Assembly (NCBI GenBank): GCA_964399965.1
Contig: CAYNRX010000002.1
Location: forward strand, 32,506 to 96,505
Length of the DNA: 64,000 nt
Source: UBA1381 sp964399965
GTDB taxonomy: Bacteria; Bacillota; Clostridia; UBA1381
Direction of reading: 5' to 3'
The notes beneath the pieces were generated by a model that was not told the origin of the DNA, made no database searches, and saw nothing but the letters and a program-made list of their open reading frames with translations. The stretch's first letter is position 1; every line of letters starts with the position of its first letter. Positions 1 through 7,895 of this stretch are shown here, one piece after another. The position numbers were made by a program, and so were the translations under genes.

Positions 1-1
1 C

Positions 2-481
2 CCCTTCGTAATGGCTGACGTTCTGGGCGTTGACCTCGACACCGGCGACCGTCTCTGTCACGGCAAATATCCGGTGATAATGCAGGGCTCGGACGATGTG
101 GAAATGGGCGCTTATTTCGGCACTAAGCCGGGCGTATTCGTAGCCGACGGCAATACCAACGTGCTTATAGAAATAGGCGGTATGCCCTCGATAACCGAAA
201 AGGATTACGGCAAGGGCAAGGGTATCTACCTGGCCGAGTACCGTCATACCGATGCCAACGCGCGGACGCTTTTAAACCTCATCCTTGCGGCCACCGGCAA
301 CGCGGACGACAAACTCTATCTGACCGACAATTGCGCAGCAGAATGCGCCTATTATCCGGCCGACAAGCAGCTTGTCGTTATCAACAATTCCGATACTGAG
401 CAGACGACAACCATCGATACGGAAGCGGGCGAAAAGACATTTACCCTCGCTCCCTACGATACGCAGATCGTCACTCTGTAA
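2..481 (+). CDS. 1,3-beta-galactosyl-N-acetylhexosamine phosphorylase (GH112), 3' end only
   Basis: The gene runs in from the left edge of the window; only about 159 C-terminal residues are present, ending in TAA at 479-481. The visible part (PVIMQGSDDVEMGAYFGTKPG, then a stretch around EIGGMPSITEKDYGKG and a short all-beta C-terminus ending in TLAPYDTQIVTL) resembles the C-terminal domains of the GH112 family, which phosphorolyse galacto-N-biose or lacto-N-biose in the cytoplasm to galactose-1-phosphate plus an N-acetylhexosamine. The catalytic TIM barrel lies outside the window, so substrate preference cannot be judged. A strong terminator follows 11 bp after the stop. The family call rests on recognition of the C-terminal sequence style and is fairly, not fully, secure. 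Confidence 0.75.
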   Translation, partial: PFVMADVLGVDLDTGDRLCHGKYPVIMQGSDDVEMGAYFGTKPGVFVADGNTNVLIEIGGMPSITEKDYGKGKGIYLAEYRHTDANARTLLNLILAATGNADDKLYLTDNCAAECAYYPADKQLVVINNSDTEQTTTIDTEAGEKTFTLAPYDTQIVTL

Positions 482-491
482 GTGCAAACTA

Positions 492-517
492 AACCGGGCT
501 TTATGCCCGGTTTTTTT
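492..517 (+). terminator. Rho-independent terminator after the GH112 gene
   Basis: The stem AACCGGGC / GCCCGGTT with a 4-base TTTA-type loop is followed by a run of seven T. It lies 11 bp after the stop codon at 479-481. Confidence 0.9.
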
Positions 518-591
518 GCCCATATTTTGTATAATTTACGGTAAATTTTGTTTAAATTTCCGTGATTATATGCATGGTGTATAAATTTGCC

Positions 592-621
592 TTGACTTCC
601 GAGACCGGATTAGTGTATAAT
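592..621 (+). promoter_or_regulatory. Sigma-A promoter of the secreted protein at 749
   Basis: TTGACT at 592-597 and a consensus TATAAT at 616-621 are separated by 18 bp. Transcription would start near 628, giving a 120-nt leader that contains a small hairpin (AGCCGTT / AACGGTTT, about 636-659) before the ribosome binding site AGGGAGG at 734-740. Confidence 0.8.
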
Positions 622-748
622 ATAGATAATATGTAAGCCGTTAGGGAGAAACGGTTTACAGAGGCTTTTTTCATTATGTATTTCTTTATGGGAGAATAAG
701 GGAATAACAATGGGGAATGGATTTTTTATTTATAGGGAGGAATTTTTT

Positions 749-2473
749 ATGAAATTCAAAAAACTTGTCAGCGCAGTATCCGCGCTGGCTTTGTCAGTGA
801 CCGCGTTTGCGGGATTGATTGGAACCGCTGAGGCGGCTACGACTGCGTTTACACAGGATTTTACTGCAAATGAAGCCGGTTCGACAGATCCTGCGGATTA
901 TGGGTTCACTAAAGTATCAGAAACTGAGGGTATAATTGATCCAAATAGTAAAATAGTAACTGGCGGTGGAGATCCAAACACCCCAAGATCATCTACCTCT
1001 GTATCCAACGGTGTTTTAACAAATACTGTCGGCGGACACAACAGCACATCAGCAGCAGAATATTATGCTACGTTTACCCCAATATCTAGTGGAAACGAAG
1101 TATCAGTTTCATATACATGGCATTATGGCAGTGCTACCGGAAATAATAGTAATAATTCAGAAACATATTTAGCCGATGAAAATGGCAACAAACTTATTTC
1201 CATTGCCTTTTATGGAAATGGCAATCCTAGTTTGCGTATAAATGGTACAAGTGTCAAACCATTGGGCACGAGTGACAGAGCGCAGACAATAGATGTCTCA
1301 ATGACTTTAGACATGAACGAAAAAAAGGTCATGACATTGTCTTTAGGAGACTATTATACTGCACCAGCCCCTATTGATTTTCAGAATAGTGTTACTTCAG
1401 TAGCAAGGTTTGGTTTCAGCCATTCCGCGAGAGTGCTAAATTGGCAAAATACTACAACAATTGACAACATCAATATTACATACGAAGAAGCAAGAGAGCT
1501 TATTACTTCTGCACAAGTTCAGTACAAAACATCTAATGATGATGTTATAGAAACCATCTCTCTCGACAATGTATACGACAACAATTACGCGCAAAAATCT
1601 GTTGACGGAATATATATCGGCGATCAATATTATGTGCCTTTCCAAAAATATATTTTCAAAGATGGTGTATTGTATGAAACTGCACATACTGATGCTAACC
1701 CCCGCTATGGAATTCTAACAACATTTACTGAAAATACAGTTCTTGAAAGAACGGTTTCAATAGTTACTCCGGCTGAAGGAACAGAATTTATAGCAGTTGT
1801 TGACTGTGATGGTGATACAGACAATAGTGGTTCAATACGTGGATCCAACATGAGCGCAGCACGAGGTGATATTACTTTAGCAGAAAATGTTAACCCTGGA
1901 ATATACAGCATTACATATAATCAGTACATAAGAGGCGGCAATCCTAAGCTGTATCTAAATGATGATTATGTCTGTGATTTGGATACTAACACAGGCTCGT
2001 GGGGAGAAGCAACCACAGAAAATATCACTATTTCCGGAACCGGTACTCTTACAATTAAAGATATCGACATGACAGACTATATACTGTTGAGCAAGACAGG
2101 TGATTATAATCCTTCTATCAATGTTCTTTCAAACGCGTTTTGGACAGCAATTCCTGACAATTCTGAAATTGTCGCAGAAAGTATTTCCGACTCTGCAGAT
2201 ATAATAGAACTTGCCGGTAAAGAGGTTTATACAATGTGGTTAAAGACACCTAATGATGAAAAACCGACAATTACTCTCAAAAAAGACGGTAATGTTCTTA
2301 ACGGTGCATCGAATGTTGCAATCACAATGGCTGAAGTTTCTTCATCAGAAGAGAATACAGGTTACTTCTGCGTACAGATCCTCAAGGATGGTCTTGAGGC
2401 AGGCAAGTACACAGCAACGTTTACTCTTGCCAATGGTACAGCACACGATGTAACATTCACAGTAGCAGAATAA
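749..2473 (+). CDS. Secreted multi-domain beta-sandwich protein, AT-rich, function unknown
   Basis: 574 residues. The ATG at 749 is chosen because AGGGAGG ends 8 bp upstream and a clean signal peptide follows (MKFKKLVSAVSALALSVTAF, cleavage after AEA near residue 30). A frame-compatible start at 710 lies upstream of this Shine-Dalgarno and would spoil the signal. Residues about 35-250 look like a concanavalin/LamG-type jelly roll ending in a DNINITYEE strand. A MucBP/Big-like segment and a carbohydrate-binding-like module (GIYSITYNQYIRGGNPKLYL) follow, then a C-terminal beta-sandwich. No catalytic motif, SLH domain or sortase motif is visible, so a role in glycan binding or as a surface component is only inferred. 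The gene is clearly more AT-rich than its neighbours and matches the architecture of the protein at 20243-22186. Confidence 0.8.
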   Translation: MKFKKLVSAVSALALSVTAFAGLIGTAEAATTAFTQDFTANEAGSTDPADYGFTKVSETEGIIDPNSKIVTGGGDPNTPRSSTSVSNGVLTNTVGGHNSTSAAEYYATFTPISSGNEVSVSYTWHYGSATGNNSNNSETYLADENGNKLISIAFYGNGNPSLRINGTSVKPLGTSDRAQTIDVSMTLDMNEKKVMTLSLGDYYTAPAPIDFQNSVTSVARFGFSHSARVLNWQNTTTIDNINITYEEARELITSAQVQYKTSNDDVIETISLDNVYDNNYAQKSVDGIYIGDQYYVPFQKYIFKDGVLYETAHTDANPRYGILTTFTENTVLERTVSIVTPAEGTEFIAVVDCDGDTDNSGSIRGSNMSAARGDITLAENVNPGIYSITYNQYIRGGNPKLYLNDDYVCDLDTNTGSWGEATTENITISGTGTLTIKDIDMTDYILLSKTGDYNPSINVLSNAFWTAIPDNSEIVAESISDSADIIELAGKEVYTMWLKTPNDEKPTITLKKDGNVLNGASNVAITMAEVSSSEENTGYFCVQILKDGLEAGKYTATFTLANGTAHDVTFTVAE

Positions 2474-2487
2474 AATTTCCATACAAA

Positions 2488-2517
2488 AAAACCGCTCACT
2501 CCCGGAGCGGTTTTTTT
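2488..2517. terminator. Bidirectional terminator between the secreted protein gene and bioY
   Basis: The stem CCGCTC / GAGCGG (2492-2510) is flanked by an A-run and a T-run. It can end transcription from 749 (+) and also from bioY (-), whose stop lies at 2523. Confidence 0.85.
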
Positions 2518-2522
2518 GCGCC

Positions 2523-3035
2523 TTATTTTCCGGCCGCCCGGCGCACAGCCGCGCCGGCAAATACGGCTATCAGGAGCTTTACGATATCAAACGGTATAAA
2601 CGGCAGCACACAGGCCGCAAGCGCGCCGAAAAGCGTGGTATTCTCCGACAGCAGCATAAATTGCGCCGTCCCCAGCGTGTAGCACAGCGCCACCGATGCC
2701 GCACAGGCGGCTATGCGCACCGGCGCGGGCTTGTCCGCCGCCGCTCCGGCTATCGCCGCCATCGGCAGGTACGCCCATATGTAGCCGCCCGTAAGCCCCA
2801 AAAGCACTCCTATACCTCCGCGGAAGCCCGTAAATACCGGTATCCCTATTATCCCTATCAGCAGAAACACCGCCACCGCCGCGCTTCCCTTTTTCGCGCC
2901 CAGCACCATGCCCGCAAGCAGCACTCCCAGCACTCCCAGGCTCACCGGCACCGCCCCCACCGGCACGCTCACCACCGACAGCACGCAGCACACCGCCGCC
3001 ATCATCGCGCATTCAGTCAAAGTTCTCGTTTTCAT
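2523..3035 (-). CDS. bioY: Biotin transporter substrate-binding (S) component BioY
   Basis: 170 residues, the usual BioY length, with about six hydrophobic segments. BioY motifs are visible near VSVPVGAVPVSLGVLGVLLA, in the glycine-rich FTGFRGGIGVLLGLTGGYIW stretch, and in the C-terminal VLPFIPFDIVKLLIA segment. It is the membrane S component of the ECF-type biotin importer and captures biotin for an energising module (EcfT plus ATPases) encoded elsewhere. The start is supported by AAAGGAG 5-12 bp upstream. The gene is monocistronic here, with its own promoter and a palindromic operator upstream and a terminator downstream. This arrangement fits regulation by biotin availability. Identification is strong; whether it works alone or with a shared ECF module cannot be seen. 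Confidence 0.93.
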   Translation of the reverse strand: MKTRTLTECAMMAAVCCVLSVVSVPVGAVPVSLGVLGVLLAGMVLGAKKGSAAVAVFLLIGIIGIPVFTGFRGGIGVLLGLTGGYIWAYLPMAAIAGAAADKPAPVRIAACAASVALCYTLGTAQFMLLSENTTLFGALAACVLPFIPFDIVKLLIAVFAGAAVRRAAGK

Positions 3036-3066
3036 TTTTATCTCCTTTAAAGTTTACTTCCGCATA

Positions 3067-3095
3067 ATTATACCATATAAGTCTTTATTTGTCAA
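3067..3095 (-). promoter_or_regulatory. Sigma-A promoter of bioY
   Basis: On the minus strand a consensus TTGACA (3095-3090) and a consensus TATAAT (3072-3067) are separated by exactly 17 bp. The -35 hexamer lies inside the palindrome at 3089-3111. Confidence 0.88.
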
Positions 3096-3111
3096 CTAAA
3101 TTAGTCTACAA
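3089..3111. promoter_or_regulatory. 23-bp palindromic operator overlapping the bioY -35 box
   Basis: Arms TTGTCAACTAA and TTAGTCTACAA flank a single central base, with two mismatches per 11-bp arm pair. The left arm contains the -35 hexamer of the bioY promoter, so a bound repressor would block RNA polymerase. It resembles BirA-type biotin operators in its TTGT...ACAA ends but has a much shorter spacing than the textbook BirA site, so the regulator is not assigned. Confidence 0.7.
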
Positions 3112-3122
3112 TTAACCATAAT

Positions 3123-3153
3123 AAAACTCCGGCAGGCTACCGCCGGAGTTTTA
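3123..3153 (-). terminator. Terminator of the galM-MATE-cheD-like operon
   Basis: An 11-bp perfect stem, AAAACTCCGGC with GCCGGAGTTTT, abuts the stop codon of the cheD-like gene (3154-3156). The A and T runs make it potentially bidirectional. Confidence 0.85.
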
Positions 3154-3615
3154 TTATGCTACTGTTAGGTGCAGCCCCCCTGCTTCCAGATCAAATTCGA
3201 TATTTCTTCTTTCGTAGCCGCCGGTGTACTGCCCGGCTATATGGACGCCGCGTTTGATAAGCTCTTTCTTGGCGCGCTCAAGCGTGCGCTTGCCCACGTC
3301 CCAGCCATTTTTACGGCACAGCTTCCCCAAGGCACCGCCGACCAAAAAGGCGTACATATCAGCGGTATTTGCGCCCAGTGCCTCCATTTCGGCGATAGCC
3401 TTCTGCACGCCCTCGCGGGCATAGACATAGGGGTTGGAGTTACCCAGACAACAGCGGCGTTCATCGGGCAGGGCAGGACGCACCATCGCCCCTATGCCGC
3501 GCTCCTCATCGTAAATGCACACAGCCACATCATCGTCAAGTCCGCGGGCGATAAACGAATCATCGCCGCTGCCGCAGGCTCCCGCTGCCCGTTCTATGAG
3601 AATTTTCCTTTTCAT
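3154..3615 (-). CDS. CheD-like protein lacking the catalytic residues
   Basis: 153 residues, matching the CheD fold along its length: an N-terminal strand into VAVCIYDEERGIGAMVRPALP, a central FLVGGALGKL segment equivalent to the family K-(I/L)-F-GGA motif, and a C-terminal GGYERRNIEFDLEAGGLHLTV equivalent to the GR-V-x-F half. CheD enzymes deamidate glutamines on chemoreceptors using a Cys in a G-SC-V motif and a His in a G-G-x-x-H-x-x-LP motif. Here the Cys position reads Asp (GLDDDVAV) and the His position reads Arg (MVRPALP). It is therefore unlikely to be an active deamidase and may be a binding-only paralogue. It is the last gene of the galM-MATE operon (14-bp gap). No chemotaxis gene is in the window. 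Confidence 0.75.
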   Translation of the reverse strand: MKRKILIERAAGACGSGDDSFIARGLDDDVAVCIYDEERGIGAMVRPALPDERRCCLGNSNPYVYAREGVQKAIAEMEALGANTADMYAFLVGGALGKLCRKNGWDVGKRTLERAKKELIKRGVHIAGQYTGGYERRNIEFDLEAGGLHLTVA

Positions 3616-3629
3616 TATTACCGTTCCTT

Positions 3630-4982
3630 TTATTTTTCCCTTAGCTCTCTCGATACCGTCACCGCCATCGTGATAAAGCAGGCCGCGCCGCCGATAAAAT
3701 TAGATACCGGCTCGGCCGCAAATACGCCGTTTGCCCCCATGAAATAGGGGAAGATAAGCGTCAGCGGTATCACGATAAATGCCTTGCGCAAAAGGGAGAA
3801 GAATATAGCCTGCTTGGATTTGCCCAGAGCTACGAATACCGACTGTCCGGCAAACTGCAGGGACATCATAAAGAAGCCGAAGAAGTATATACGCATCGCT
3901 TCGGAGCCGATCTGCAAAAGCTGCGCGTTATCATTGAACAGCCGTATAAACACCTCCGGGAACGTATGCACCGCCGCCCAAAACAGCGTTGTATAAACGA
4001 TACAGCTCACGGAAACGAAAATTATCGCTGATTTAACGCGCTTTTTGCAGCCCGCGCCGTAATTATAGCCGATAAACGGCTGAGCGGAATTTGTCAGCCC
4101 CATCGCCGGCTGGGTCGCGATCTCACGCACCGAGTTTACAACGGTCATCACGCTTACATACATATCGCCGCCCCAGCTCTGAAGGGCGGAATTGCAGACC
4201 ATCTGCACCGATCCGTTGGTGACAGACATGATGAAGCCGGACATCCCCAGCCCTGTGATCCGTGCGACTATCCGCCCCGAAAGGCGCATAGAGCCGGGCT
4301 CAAGCCGCAGTATCGTCTTTTTGCCGGTGAGGAATTTCAGCACCCATATGCAGGATGCCAGCTGCGATATCACCGTTGCCAGGGCCGCGCCACTCACGCC
4401 CATACCAAGGGCGAAGATGAAGATGGGATCCAATATAAGGTTCAGAACCGCGCCCAGGATAACGCTCATCATGCCTATTTTGGCAAAGCCCTGGGAATTT
4501 ATAAAGCCGTTCATACCGAGACCGATCATCACGAACACCGTGCCCACCAGATAAATACTGGTGTAATCACGCGCATAGGGATATATCGCATCGCTTGCTC
4601 CGAAAAGATACAACAGCGGCCGCAGGAATATAAGCCCGGCAGCCGTTATCACCACGCCCGTTATCAGGAGCAGAACGAAAGAATTTCCCATTATCCGCTG
4701 TGCGCCCTTAAGATCTCCGCGTCCGCGGGCGATAGAGCACAGCGGTGCGCCGCCCATGCCGAAAAGGTTGGAAAAGGCGGTTATCATGCTTATTATCGGG
4801 AACGCTATACCCAGTCCGCCCAAAGCCAGCGTAGCGTCAGCGCCAATACGGCCGATATATATACGGTCGATTATGTTATAGAGCACATTCACCAGCTGGG
4901 CGACCGTCATCGGCACCGCCAGGCGCAGTATCGTCCCGGCAACGCTCCCCTTGGAAAAGTCATTTTTTATTTCATCAGCCAT
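3630..4982 (-). CDS. MATE family multidrug/cation efflux transporter
   Basis: 450 residues with about twelve membrane segments, the normal size for a MATE carrier of the DinF/NorM-related clostridial group. Both repeat halves are recognisable: VAGTILRLAVPMTVAQLVNV in the first transmembrane region and the internally related ITGLGMSGFIMSVTNGSVQM in the seventh, with the family NSAQPFIGYNYGAG motif after it. Such transporters export cationic organic compounds in exchange for sodium or protons. It starts 12 bp after galM and ends 14 bp before the cheD-like gene, so all three are probably one transcript. Its substrate cannot be told from sequence. Confidence 0.93.
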   Translation of the reverse strand: MADEIKNDFSKGSVAGTILRLAVPMTVAQLVNVLYNIIDRIYIGRIGADATLALGGLGIAFPIISMITAFSNLFGMGGAPLCSIARGRGDLKGAQRIMGNSFVLLLITGVVITAAGLIFLRPLLYLFGASDAIYPYARDYTSIYLVGTVFVMIGLGMNGFINSQGFAKIGMMSVILGAVLNLILDPIFIFALGMGVSGAALATVISQLASCIWVLKFLTGKKTILRLEPGSMRLSGRIVARITGLGMSGFIMSVTNGSVQMVCNSALQSWGGDMYVSVMTVVNSVREIATQPAMGLTNSAQPFIGYNYGAGCKKRVKSAIIFVSVSCIVYTTLFWAAVHTFPEVFIRLFNDNAQLLQIGSEAMRIYFFGFFMMSLQFAGQSVFVALGKSKQAIFFSLLRKAFIVIPLTLIFPYFMGANGVFAAEPVSNFIGGAACFITMAVTVSRELREK

Positions 4983-4994
4983 TTCACGCCTCCG

Positions 4995-6023
4995 TCAGAA
5001 ACTGAAGCGGTATTCGGTCACGCTGTCATATATCTCTCCCGCTTTCAGCACAGGCGAAGGATAATGGCTGAAGCTCATGGCATTGGGGAAACACTGTGTC
5101 TCGATGCAAAGCGCCTGATGAACGCCGTAGACCGCTCCGCCCTTGCAGACGCGTTCTGTGTCGATCCCGTTGCCGGTGTATAGCTGGGCTGCCGGCTGGT
5201 CGGTATATACCTCCATTTTAAGGCCGTTTTCTGACGACACCTCCGCCGCCTTGCGGAAACCGCGGCCATATATCGCGAAATTATGGTCGTAGCCGCCGAA
5301 CATTTTTATCTGCGGAAAATCAGCCCCTATATCCTGCCCCACAGGCTTAGGGGTCGTAAAATCAAACGGCGTTCCCTTGACCGGCTGCACCGAGCCGTCA
5401 GGCATACAATCGGGCGTATTCGGCGTGTAAAACTCGGCGTTTAGCCAGAGGATATGGCCGTCTATCGTGCCGCTGTCATGGCCGTTGAGGTTGAAATAGC
5501 TGTGGTTTGTGAAATTGGCCACCGTATCCCGGTCGGAGACCGCACGGTAATGTATCAAGAGGCCGTTGCCGGACGTCAGCGTATATGTCACAGTCACGGC
5601 CATATTTCCCGGGAAACCTTCCTCGCCGTCCGGGCTTAGGCGGCAGAGCGTAAGCGCAGGACTTTCGCCGTCTGTACACTCGGCCTGCCAGACCTTTTTG
5701 TCAAAGCCGCAGATTCCGCCGTGGAGACTGTTCTCGCCTTCATTTTTGCCCACGTGATAAAGCGTATCACCAAGCACGAACTCCGCCCCGGCAATGCGGT
5801 TGGCATGGCGGCCGATTACCGCCCCGTAATATCCGTCGTTTTTTAAGTATTCCTCCAGCGTATCGCGCCCGAGAACAACATCTGTACCATTGACCCACAA
5901 GCTTTTAACGATGCCGCCATAGGTGAGTATCTCCGCCTTAAGGCCGCGGCCGTTATCGAGTATGTACGAGTAGACGGTCTGACCGTCAGGGGTCTGTCCG
6001 AAAATGTTTCTTGTTATCGCCAT
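4995..6023 (-). CDS. galM: Aldose 1-epimerase (mutarotase)
   Basis: 342 residues, full length for GalM. Family features are visible: GLKAEILTYGGIVKSLWV near the N-terminus, GAVIGRHANRI with the substrate-binding NRI, LHGG, the catalytic His in NFTNHSYFNLNG near residue 170, and the catalytic Glu in ALCIETQCFPNA near residue 305. It interconverts the alpha and beta anomers of free aldohexoses and pentoses in the cytoplasm, a step at the entry of galactose and arabinose use. It heads the operon and has its own promoter at 6050-6078. It fits the arabinan/galactan theme of the window (araB/araD and GH43 nearby). Confidence 0.95.
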   Translation of the reverse strand: MAITRNIFGQTPDGQTVYSYILDNGRGLKAEILTYGGIVKSLWVNGTDVVLGRDTLEEYLKNDGYYGAVIGRHANRIAGAEFVLGDTLYHVGKNEGENSLHGGICGFDKKVWQAECTDGESPALTLCRLSPDGEEGFPGNMAVTVTYTLTSGNGLLIHYRAVSDRDTVANFTNHSYFNLNGHDSGTIDGHILWLNAEFYTPNTPDCMPDGSVQPVKGTPFDFTTPKPVGQDIGADFPQIKMFGGYDHNFAIYGRGFRKAAEVSSENGLKMEVYTDQPAAQLYTGNGIDTERVCKGGAVYGVHQALCIETQCFPNAMSFSHYPSPVLKAGEIYDSVTEYRFSF

Positions 6024-6049
6024 TTTTTCTTCCTCCCGTTTTTTCTTTA

Positions 6050-6078
6050 ATTATACCATAAACACCACCGCTTGTCCA
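6050..6078 (-). promoter_or_regulatory. Sigma-A promoter of the galM operon
   Basis: The minus strand reads TGGACA (6078-6073), a 17-bp spacer ending in TGG, and TATAAT (6055-6050), which is an extended -10. The GGGAGGAAG ribosome binding site lies just before the galM ATG. Confidence 0.82.
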
Positions 6079-6082
6079 GAGC

Positions 6083-6580
6083 TTAAACGTAATAATCGGG
6101 CACAAACGTCTCCCTCATATCGATAAAGCCCAGAAAATCGCACTGCGTTTTCCCGTCTATCGTAAACCGCACGTTTACGACCTCCTCCAAGGATGACAGC
6201 GAATTTACGATCTGATACACCGTCAAAAGCTCCGCATTGCGCCCCGGCGGATGCGCAGCGACAAAATCCGCCCCCAGATCCACGTAGGCTATCTCCCCCG
6301 ATACGTACACGCTGACTTCCTCGGGCATTTTGGGCATGATGCGCCGTATCTGCGGATTGTCGTCATGCCCCTCGACCAGGGCGCGGAGAACTATCCTTGC
6401 CGCCTCGCTGCCGTCCGCGGCCGATACCTCCAGCTTTGATGGGATCAGGCGCATCATCTCCGCATCCACAAAATATAAAAGCGCTTCCTCTGACGGCCGC
6501 AGCGCCGTTTCCTCTCCCCGGCAGCCGAATACGGCCAATGCCATCGTTACCGCCGCTAATGCGGCCAGCAGTTTCCTCAT
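6083..6580 (-). CDS. GerMN-domain lipoprotein
   Basis: 165 residues. The signal sequence ends in a lipobox (LAVFGC, Cys near residue 20), so this is a membrane-anchored exported lipoprotein. Residues about 35-155 form one GerMN domain, with YFVDAEMMRLIPSKLEV, a VLRALVEGHDDNPQIRRIMP helix, and the NSLSSLEEVVNVRFTIDGK signature. GerM proteins of Bacillus have two such domains and function in sporulation and germination. Single-domain lipoproteins are common in Clostridia and have no firm function. It is divergent from the SCP2-fold gene at 6753. The CDS ends only just downstream of the galM promoter region and shows no clear terminator. Confidence 0.88.
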   Translation of the reverse strand: MRKLLAALAAVTMALAVFGCRGEETALRPSEEALLYFVDAEMMRLIPSKLEVSAADGSEAARIVLRALVEGHDDNPQIRRIMPKMPEEVSVYVSGEIAYVDLGADFVAAHPPGRNAELLTVYQIVNSLSSLEEVVNVRFTIDGKTQCDFLGFIDMRETFVPDYYV

Positions 6581-6677
6581 GGTGCTCTCTCCCCGTCTAT
6601 GTTTTCTCTGTTTACCAATATATGCTTGGAAGAAGGATTTTATTACTGAAAAATTTTTTATTTTTTCTAAAAAGCCC

Positions 6678-6706
6678 TTGTATATTTTTAACTAATATGG
6701 TATAAT
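6678..6706 (+). promoter_or_regulatory. Sigma-A promoter of the SCP2-fold gene
   Basis: TTGTAT (6678-6683) and TATAAT (6701-6706) are separated by 17 bp, with TGG directly before the -10 (extended -10). The GGGAGGAA ribosome binding site at 6740-6747 follows. Confidence 0.8.
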
Positions 6707-6752
6707 GTATTTAGGTTTTATTGTATAAATTTTTAGATAGGGAGGAATCACA

Positions 6753-7097
6753 TTGACGTATCAGGAAATTTTTAACGAGGTCAGGACAGAGCTTATGAAA
6801 GCGGATGTATCAGATGTAGCGGGACAGCTGGCATTGCAAGTGGATATCACCGGCGAGGGCGAAGGGATATTTTACATCAAGCTCGCCGACGGCATACTGG
6901 AGGTAGAGCCGTATGACTATATCGACCACGATGTCCGTTTCATCTGCTCCGGCAAGGATTTTATCAACATCGTGCGCCAAAAGCTCGACCCGGTGTTCGC
7001 CTTCACCATCGGCCGGCTGAAAATAGACGGCAGCATCGAAAAGGCGCTTGAGGTGCAGAAGATAGTCAACAGCCAGAAAAAGAAGGTGTTGTCGTAA
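6753..7097 (+). CDS. SCP2 sterol-binding-like domain protein
   Basis: 114 residues starting at a TTG; GGGAGGAA sits 5-12 bp upstream and no ATG is available nearby. The whole chain matches the small SCP2 fold: an N-terminal helix (YQEIFNEVRTELMKADV), strands around LALQVDITGEGEGIFYIKLADGILEV, then FICSGKDFINIVRQKLDPVFAFTIGRLKIDGSIEKAL, which is the typical helix followed by the G-(K/R)-(L/I)-K-(I/V)-x-G motif. Such soluble proteins bind lipids or acyl chains, and their role in Clostridia is not established. It stands alone between its own promoter and a long hairpin terminator. Confidence 0.88.
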   Translation: MTYQEIFNEVRTELMKADVSDVAGQLALQVDITGEGEGIFYIKLADGILEVEPYDYIDHDVRFICSGKDFINIVRQKLDPVFAFTIGRLKIDGSIEKALEVQKIVNSQKKKVLS

Positions 7098-7102
7098 AAT
7101 AT

Positions 7103-7168
7103 AAAATACCGCCTGTATATCACAGGGGATCGCATAAAAACGTTCCTTACTGTGACAGGCGGTATTTT
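7103..7168. terminator. Long hairpin between the SCP2-fold gene and araD
   Basis: Arms AAAATACCGCCTG and CAGGCGGTATTTT (7103-7168) are extended by an inner CACAG / CTGTG pairing with a loop of about 25 bases. The A/T ends suggest a bidirectional terminator for the converging genes. Confidence 0.75.
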
Positions 7169-7191
7169 CGCTTATGCTGTGCCAGATACGT

Positions 7192-7884
7192 TTATTTCCC
7201 CTGGCCGTAATAAGCGTTTGCGCCGTGCTTGCGCAGGTAATGCTTATCGAGTATCGTCTGCGATATCGGCGGCAGGCCGGGAGAGAGCGTCATCGCCCTA
7301 TAGGCCATCTTCGCCACCTCTTCGAGAACCACCGCGTTATGTACGGCGTTGTGCGCGTCCGTGCCCCAGGCGAAGGGGCCGTGGTTCGATACCAGCACTC
7401 CGGGAACGGCCGCCGGATCCTTATCCTTAAAGGTCTCGATTATCACCGTGCCGGTGTTCTTTTCATAATCGCCCTCGATCTCCGCCCTGGTCATAAGGCG
7501 CGTTGCCGGGATCTCGCCGTAGAAATAATCCGCATGAGTCGTGCCGAACGCCGGGATAGGCATACATGCCTGAGCAAAGCTCGTTGCCCAGGAGGAATGC
7601 GTATGCACGATACCGCCGCATTCGGGGAAGGCTTTATAAAGCTCCAGATGCGTCGGCGTATCCGAAGACGGATTCAGATCGCCCTCCACCTTGTTGCCCT
7701 CCAGGTCTACTACCACCATATCCTCCGGACGCAGCTTATCATACTCAACGCCCGAGGGCTTTATCACAAAAAGCCCTTTCTCACGGTCTATCGCGCTCAC
7801 GTTTCCCCAGGTGAACGTTACCAGCCCGTAACGCGGCAGGTCAAGATTGGCCGCGCATACCTCTTTTTTCAGTTCTTCAAGCAT
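7192..7884 (-). CDS. araD: L-ribulose-5-phosphate 4-epimerase
   Basis: 230 residues, the family's usual length. It converts L-ribulose-5-phosphate to D-xylulose-5-phosphate, the last step of L-arabinose catabolism before the pentose phosphate pathway. Visible class II aldolase-fold features are TWGNVSAIDREKGLFVIKPSGV, the zinc-binding HTHS near residues 95-97, the family Asp/His region in FGTTHADYF, and a third zinc His in SNHGPFAWG near residue 170. It begins 11 bp after araB and is clearly cotranscribed with it. No araA (isomerase) is in the window, so that step must be encoded elsewhere. Confidence 0.96.
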   Translation of the reverse strand: MLEELKKEVCAANLDLPRYGLVTFTWGNVSAIDREKGLFVIKPSGVEYDKLRPEDMVVVDLEGNKVEGDLNPSSDTPTHLELYKAFPECGGIVHTHSSWATSFAQACMPIPAFGTTHADYFYGEIPATRLMTRAEIEGDYEKNTGTVIIETFKDKDPAAVPGVLVSNHGPFAWGTDAHNAVHNAVVLEEVAKMAYRAMTLSPGLPPISQTILDKHYLRKHGANAYYGQGK

Positions 7885-7895
7885 CGTTCTCTCTC

